NCBI RefSeq assembly: GCF_016907315.1
Contig: NZ_JAFBBS010000001.1
Span: forward strand, 1,488,001 to 1,552,000
Length of the DNA: 64,000 nt
Source: Microbacterium esteraromaticum
Lineage (GTDB): Bacteria > Actinomycetota > Actinomycetes > Actinomycetales > Microbacteriaceae
Direction: 5' to 3'
Shown here: positions 59,886-64,000 of the stretch, in pieces
How positions within the stretch are numbered: the stretch's first letter is position 1
Layout: each line of letters starts with the position of its first letter
Translations under genes and position numbers: made by a program
Notes under the pieces: generated by a model
The model's database searches: none
What the model was told of the DNA's origin: nothing
The model's input: the letters and a program-made list of their open reading frames with translations, nothing else

Positions 59886-60976
59886 CCGCCGCATCGACCA
59901 CCCCCGGGCGCGTGCGCCCGACCGGCACCGTGACCCTGGTGGGTGCGGGCCCGGGAGACGCGGGCCTGCTCACGCTGCGCGGGCTGCGCGCTCTCGAGAA
60001 GGCGGACGTGATCGTCGCCGACCGGCTCGGCGCCCGCAGCGTTCTCACCCAGCTCGAGGCCGAGGGCACGACGATCGCTGCCGAGGTGATCGACGTCGGC
60101 AAGCTCCCCGGCCATCACCGCGTGCCTCAGGATGCCATCAACGAACTGCTCGTCGAGCTCGCGCAGGCTGGCCGCGAGGTCGTGCGCCTCAAGGGCGGCG
60201 ATCCGTTCGTGTTCGGTCGCGGACGCGAGGAGCAGCTGTTCTGCGAGGCCGCCGGCGTGCGCGTCGAGGTCGTGCCCGGCGTGACCAGCGCCGTCTCGGT
60301 GCCCGCGGTCGCGGGCATCCCGCTGACCCACCGCGGCGTCGCGGCGTCGTTCAGCGTCGTGAGCGCCCACGATCAGATCGAGCCGGGCGGATCGGTGAGC
60401 ACCTCGGGGTCCGACCACACGCTCGTGCTGCTGATGGGAGTCAGCACGCTCGGGCACTCGGCGCACGTGCTCGCCACCGGCACCCGTGGCGCCGACTGCC
60501 CCGTCGCGATCGTCGAAGACGGCTACGGCGCGGGCGAGCGGGTGACGATCGGAACTCTCGGCACGATCGCGCAGCTCGCGGCAGTCAGGCAGGTGCGCTC
60601 GCCCGCGGTCGTCGTGATCGGCGAGGTGGTGCGGCTCAGCCCGCACGCCGCGTCGCTCACCCCGGCAGCGGTCCCCGCACCGAGGAATGCGTCGCCTGTG
60701 CCGGCGGATGCGTTCCCTGTGCCGGCGGATGCCGGTGACGCCGCGACCACGGCATCCCCGACGACCACGACGTCCGCGACGATCACGGCATCCGGACCCA
60801 CATCCGGCACCGCCTCGTCCGCAGCACCCGGAAGCCCGTCCCGGCCCGTGCGCCGGCGTGCCCGTTCGCGTCTCGCCGCGGCGCTCGACGCCGGCCTCGC
60901 GGTCGACACCGGGCTCATCCGCGCAATCGACGCCCACTCCCCCTCCCCCTCGTCCCGAAAGGCACCCCTGTCATGA
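59882..60976 (+). CDS. cobA: Uroporphyrinogen-III C-methyltransferase with a long disordered tail
   Basis: Methylates uroporphyrinogen III to precorrin-2 for siroheme. The catalytic domain (about residues 12-262) has VTLVGAGPGDAGLLTLRG, VIVADRLG, RLKGGDPFVFGRGREE and VPGVTSAVSVPAVAGIPLTHRG. After that come about 100 residues of Ala/Pro/Ser/Thr low complexity with a repeated PVPADAFPVPADA unit and a basic RPVRRRARSRLAA patch. No CysG-type oxidase domain is fused, so precorrin-2 oxidation must come from elsewhere; the upstream CbiX-type chelatase can do the iron step. Confidence 0.92.
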   Translation: MTAASTTPGRVRPTGTVTLVGAGPGDAGLLTLRGLRALEKADVIVADRLGARSVLTQLEAEGTTIAAEVIDVGKLPGHHRVPQDAINELLVELAQAGREVVRLKGGDPFVFGRGREEQLFCEAAGVRVEVVPGVTSAVSVPAVAGIPLTHRGVAASFSVVSAHDQIEPGGSVSTSGSDHTLVLLMGVSTLGHSAHVLATGTRGADCPVAIVEDGYGAGERVTIGTLGTIAQLAAVRQVRSPAVVVIGEVVRLSPHAASLTPAAVPAPRNASPVPADAFPVPADAGDAATTASPTTTTSATITASGPTSGTASSAAPGSPSRPVRRRARSRLAAALDAGLAVDTGLIRAIDAHSPSPSSRKAPLS

Positions 60977-62358
60977 CCCTCTCCACGCTGCGCGTCGCGA
61001 TCGTCGGCGCAGGCCCGGCCGGCATCTATGCGGGCAACCTCCTCGCCCAGGCCGTCGCGGCGCACGACGCCATCGGCGCCGTCGAGATCGACCTGTTCGA
61101 GTCGCTGCCCGCCCCCTACGGCCTGATCCGCTACGGCGTCGCACCAGACCACCCGCGCATCAAGGGCATCGTCACCTCGCTGCACGAGATGCTCGACGCC
61201 TTCCCCGAGACGGGTAGCGCGCGACGCACGATCCGGTTCATCGGCAACGTCGAGGTGGGGCGCGACATCGCCCTCGACGAGCTGCGCGAGCGGTACCACG
61301 GCGTGATCCTCGCCACCGGGGCGCTGCGCGACGCCGCACTCGACCTCCCCGGCGTCGACCTGACCGGCTCGTACGGAGCCGCGGACTTCGTGGCCTGGTA
61401 CGACGGGCATCCCGACGTGCCGCGAACCTGGCCGCTCGACGCGTCGTCGGTCGCGGTGATCGGCAACGGCAACGTCGCCCTCGACGTGGCTCGCGTGCTC
61501 GCCAAGCACGCGGTCGACCTGCGCACCACCGAAGTGCCAGACAACGTGCTCGCCGGCCTCGAGTCGTCTGCGGTGACCGACGTGCACGTGTTCGGCCGCC
61601 GCGGGCCCGCCGACATCAAGTTCACCCCGATCGAGCTGCGCGAGCTGGGCGACGTGCGCGACGTCGACATCGTGCTGTACGACGACGATTTCGAGGGCGT
61701 CGACCCGACCGCCGCATCGAACAACCAGCTCAAGGTCATGCTGCGCACGCTGAACTCGTGGCGCGACCGGCCGTCGACGGGGGCGTCCCGCAGACTGCAC
61801 CTGCACTTCTGGCACGCGCCGGTCGAGATCACCGGTGACAGCCGCGTCGAGGGCATCCGGTTCGCCCGCACCGCACCCGACGCCGACGGCGCACCCGTGC
61901 CGACCGGCGAGGTGCGCGAGTACGACGTGCAGGCGGTGTACCGCGCCATCGGCTACTACGGCACCCGCGTCGAGGGTGCCGACTTCGACGAGCACCGCGG
62001 CGTCGTGCCCAACGACGAGGGCCGCGTGCTCGGCCAGCCGGGCCTGTACGCCACGGGCTGGATCAAGCGAGGGCCGGTCGGCCTGATCGGGCACACGAAG
62101 TCCGACGCGCTCGAGACGATCGGGCACCTCGTCGCAGACGCCGCAGCCGGCGCTCTCACGGCGCCGGCCGTCGAGACCGACGTGCTCGACCTGCTCGACG
62201 AGCGCGAGACCGCGTACACGACCTGGGATGGATGGCTGGCGCTGGATGCCCACGAGCGCGCCCTGGGTGAGAACCACGAGCATGTGCGTGAGCGCGTGAA
62301 GGTCGTCGGCCGCGACGAGCAGGTCGACATCTCGCGGCCGGGGGTGCTGGCCCCGTGA
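60973..62358 (+). CDS. fprA: FprA-type NADPH-ferredoxin reductase
   Basis: 461 residues, glutathione-reductase fold: FAD motif [33 protein letters not shown] and the NADP motif [17 protein letters not shown], then [19 protein letters not shown] in its conserved parts. It resembles adrenodoxin reductase and mycobacterial FprA, which pass electrons to 7Fe ferredoxins. ATG 60973 overlaps the cobA end; the next gene is the ferredoxin, making an electron chain for sulfite reductase. Confidence 0.92.
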   Translation: MTLSTLRVAIVGAGPAGIYAGNLLAQAVAAHDAIGAVEIDLFESLPAPYGLIRYGVAPDHPRIKGIVTSLHEMLDAFPETGSARRTIRFIGNVEVGRDIALDELRERYHGVILATGALRDAALDLPGVDLTGSYGAADFVAWYDGHPDVPRTWPLDASSVAVIGNGNVALDVARVLAKHAVDLRTTEVPDNVLAGLESSAVTDVHVFGRRGPADIKFTPIELRELGDVRDVDIVLYDDDFEGVDPTAASNNQLKVMLRTLNSWRDRPSTGASRRLHLHFWHAPVEITGDSRVEGIRFARTAPDADGAPVPTGEVREYDVQAVYRAIGYYGTRVEGADFDEHRGVVPNDEGRVLGQPGLYATGWIKRGPVGLIGHTKSDALETIGHLVADAAAGALTAPAVETDVLDLLDERETAYTTWDGWLALDAHERALGENHEHVRERVKVVGRDEQVDISRPGVLAP

Positions 62359-62684
62359 CCTACGTGATCGCGCTGCCGTGCGTGGACGTGAAGGACCGCG
62401 CCTGCATCGACGAGTGCCCTGTGGACTGCATCTACGAGGGCGAGCGCTCGCTCTACATCCACCCCGACGAGTGCGTCGACTGCGGCGCCTGCGAGCCGGT
62501 GTGCCCAGTCGAGGCGATCTACTACGAAGACGATCTGCCCGAGGAGTGGGCCGACTACTACAAGGCGAACGTCGAGTTCTTCGACGAGATCGGGTCACCG
62601 GGCGGGGCGTCGAAGGTCGGGACGTACGACTTCGACCACCCCGTCGTGGCAACTGTCGCGCCGCAGGAGACGGCGCATGGCTGA
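62355..62684 (+). CDS. fdxA: 7Fe ferredoxin
   Basis: 109 residues with a 3Fe-4S/4Fe-4S ligand set: [17 protein letters not shown] at residues about 8-24 and [12 protein letters not shown] at about 40-51. It starts inside the fprA stop and overlaps the next gene by eight bases. It should carry electrons from FprA to sulfite reductase. Confidence 0.94.
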   Translation: MTYVIALPCVDVKDRACIDECPVDCIYEGERSLYIHPDECVDCGACEPVCPVEAIYYEDDLPEEWADYYKANVEFFDEIGSPGGASKVGTYDFDHPVVATVAPQETAHG

Positions 62685-63597
62685 CTACGACGTGCTCATC
62701 GTCGGAGGGGGCCCGGCCGGTCTCTCGGCGGCGCTGAACCTCGGCCGCTCCCTCGCCCGCGTGCTCGTCGTCGACGCCGACCGGCCCCGCAACGCCGCGA
62801 CGCTCAACTCGCACGGCTTTCTCACGCGCGACGGTGTTCCGCCGTTCGAGTTGCGGCGCATCGCCCGTGAGGAGCTCTCCGCCTACCCGAACGTCGAGAT
62901 CCGCTCACGAGTGCGGGTGGGCTCTCTGACGACGACGGATGCCGGCTTCGCCGCCGGCATCGGGCGACGCGAGCCCTCTGAGCACGTGACGGCGAGGTCA
63001 GTGCTGCTCGCCACAGGGCTGCGTGAGACTCTGCCCGAGGTGCCGAACCTGCGCGGCTTCTACGGAATGACCCTGTTCAGCTGCGCGGCGTGCGATGCGT
63101 GGGAGCTGCGCGGCCGCAGCCTCGCTCTCATCGGCGAATCCGCCGACCTCGCCGACCGCGCCAGGCTCATCTCGCACTGGACGCCGCAGCTCACCGTGTT
63201 CACCCACGGATCCGACGCGGTGACCACCGCCGAAGAGGCAGAGCTCGCGACGGCCGGCGTCGCCGTGGTCCGCTCGCCGATCGTCGAGCTGGCCGGCGAG
63301 CGCGGCCGGATCGAGGCGGTGCGCACCGCCGACGGCACCGCGCGCCCCATCGACGGCGGCTTCGTGCGCCCCGACTGGGAGGCCGACCTGTCGTTCCTCG
63401 ACGGCATCGCGCCCGACCGCGACGAGGCAGGACACCTGCTGACCGACAGGTCCGGCCGGACGAGCTTCCCCGGCCTGTACGCGGCCGGAGACGTCGCCGC
63501 TCCCGGTCCGCAGCAGCTGATCGTCGCCGCCGGCGCCGGAGCCCGCGTCGCCGCCGTGATCACCCACGATCGCATCGGCGTCGCCACCGCGCACTGA
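62677..63597 (+). CDS. Thioredoxin reductase-like FAD oxidoreductase
   Basis: 306 residues, with FAD motif [20 protein letters not shown], a redox-active CAAC in [10 protein letters not shown] (about residue 131) and the C-terminal FAD motif GLYAAGDVA. The middle NAD(P)-binding domain lacks the usual GxGxxA/G pattern (it reads [14 protein letters not shown]), as in ferredoxin- or other-donor members of the family. Overlap with fdxA suggests it takes electrons from ferredoxin or serves thiol redox in sulfur assimilation, for example for APS reductase. Confidence 0.78.
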   Translation: MADYDVLIVGGGPAGLSAALNLGRSLARVLVVDADRPRNAATLNSHGFLTRDGVPPFELRRIAREELSAYPNVEIRSRVRVGSLTTTDAGFAAGIGRREPSEHVTARSVLLATGLRETLPEVPNLRGFYGMTLFSCAACDAWELRGRSLALIGESADLADRARLISHWTPQLTVFTHGSDAVTTAEEAELATAGVAVVRSPIVELAGERGRIEAVRTADGTARPIDGGFVRPDWEADLSFLDGIAPDRDEAGHLLTDRSGRTSFPGLYAAGDVAAPGPQQLIVAAGAGARVAAVITHDRIGVATAH

Positions 63598-63642
63598 GGG
63601 GTTCCGTGCGCAGCTGTGCCGAGGCGCGACCGAGCGCGCTGG

Positions 63643-64000
63643 TCAGCGGCCGCCGGGAGGGCCGACCAGCAGCAGGATGCTGAAGATCGCCGCCACCGCG
63701 ACCAGGATCAGCAGACCGAGCACCCACGGCCGGTGCAGGAACCAGCGCATCGTGCGGTCGTACCAGGTGCGGTCGCGCGGGTCATCCGTTTCGGTGAGCC
63801 GCCACTGACCATCGAGGCGTCCGCTGCGGTGCAGCCAGATCTCGACGGGGATCGTCGCGTAGGGCACGACGGCGCTCGCAACGGCGACGATCGCCGCGCC
63901 GACGTTCCAGCGCTGGTGGAAGGCGAGCAGCACCGCCGTGGCGCCATAGGCGAGGAAGACGAAGCCGTGGATGCCTCCCGCGATCGTGACGAGCACGGCG
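63643..64000 (-). CDS. DUF3817-type membrane protein, cut by the window end
   Basis: At least 119 residues, open to the window edge. The sequence TIAGGIHGFVFLAYGATAVLL near the visible N-terminus is the DUF3817 pattern (a PIHG-like motif in a membrane span), with a second span (VAVASAVVPYATIPVEI) and a third near the C-terminus (VLGLLILVAVAAIFSILLL). The true start is probably upstream, outside the window. Function unknown. Confidence 0.7.
   Translation of the reverse strand, partial: AVLVTIAGGIHGFVFLAYGATAVLLAFHQRWNVGAAIVAVASAVVPYATIPVEIWLHRSGRLDGQWRLTETDDPRDRTWYDRTMRWFLHRPWVLGLLILVAVAAIFSILLLVGPPGGR

Overview
The window is high-GC DNA from an actinobacterium, most likely a Microbacterium-like member of the Microbacteriaceae. 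I infer this from the HspR/HAIR heat-shock circuit, factor-independent urate oxidase, several apparently leaderless genes, homodimeric AceE, FprA/FdxA-type redox proteins and the overall codon use. I saw no IS element, phage gene, CRISPR array, rRNA or tRNA. It reads as ordinary chromosome.

Positions 1-41,550 hold a large purine and ureide catabolism region. It contains two NCS2 permeases, 8-oxoguanine deaminase, the xanthine dehydrogenase genes xdhA-xdhB-xdhC, guanine deaminase, moaA (molybdenum cofactor), the urate branch (urate oxidase, HIU hydrolase, OHCU decarboxylase), an NCS1 permease with a racemase-like protein and allantoinase, and ureidoglycine aminohydrolase. Glyoxylate is then handled by hyi-glxR-gcl-glxK and probably by a second route (DUF6986 protein plus malic enzyme). 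An IclR-family regulator lies in the middle. Allantoate amidohydrolase and ureidoglycolate lyase are not visible. Embedded among these are coaBC, an NRDE-family gene, aceE, an SDR, a clpB without its N-domain, and unknown genes.

The most striking pattern is a repeated operator. A 15-bp palindrome, TTYCR-N5-YGRAA, occurs as ten two-site pairs, each pair offset by exactly 21 bp, in front of the purine and glyoxylate transcription units. It usually starts at or just after the -10 box. Two small-protein genes (25 and 48 codons) sit behind such promoters. The xdhA leader can fold into a three-way junction that hides its own ribosome binding site.

Positions 41,600-51,240 are housekeeping: a tiny membrane protein, a glycosyltransferase, mgtE with a long leader carrying a proline-rich upstream ORF, two paralogous lipoproteins, and the dnaK-grpE-dnaJ-hspR operon. 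HAIR operators lie at both dnaK and clpB, so repressor and two target promoters are all in view.

Positions 51,338-63,597 are sulfur assimilation: a CbiX-type chelatase, then a tightly overlapping run of sulfite reductase, cysH, cysD, cysN, an ssuA-ssuB-ssuC transporter, cobA-type methyltransferase, ferredoxin reductase, ferredoxin and a TrxR-like flavoprotein. The run is preceded by a cysteine-codon-rich reading frame built on an 18-bp tandem repeat, followed by a strong hairpin, which suggests cysteine-responsive attenuation.
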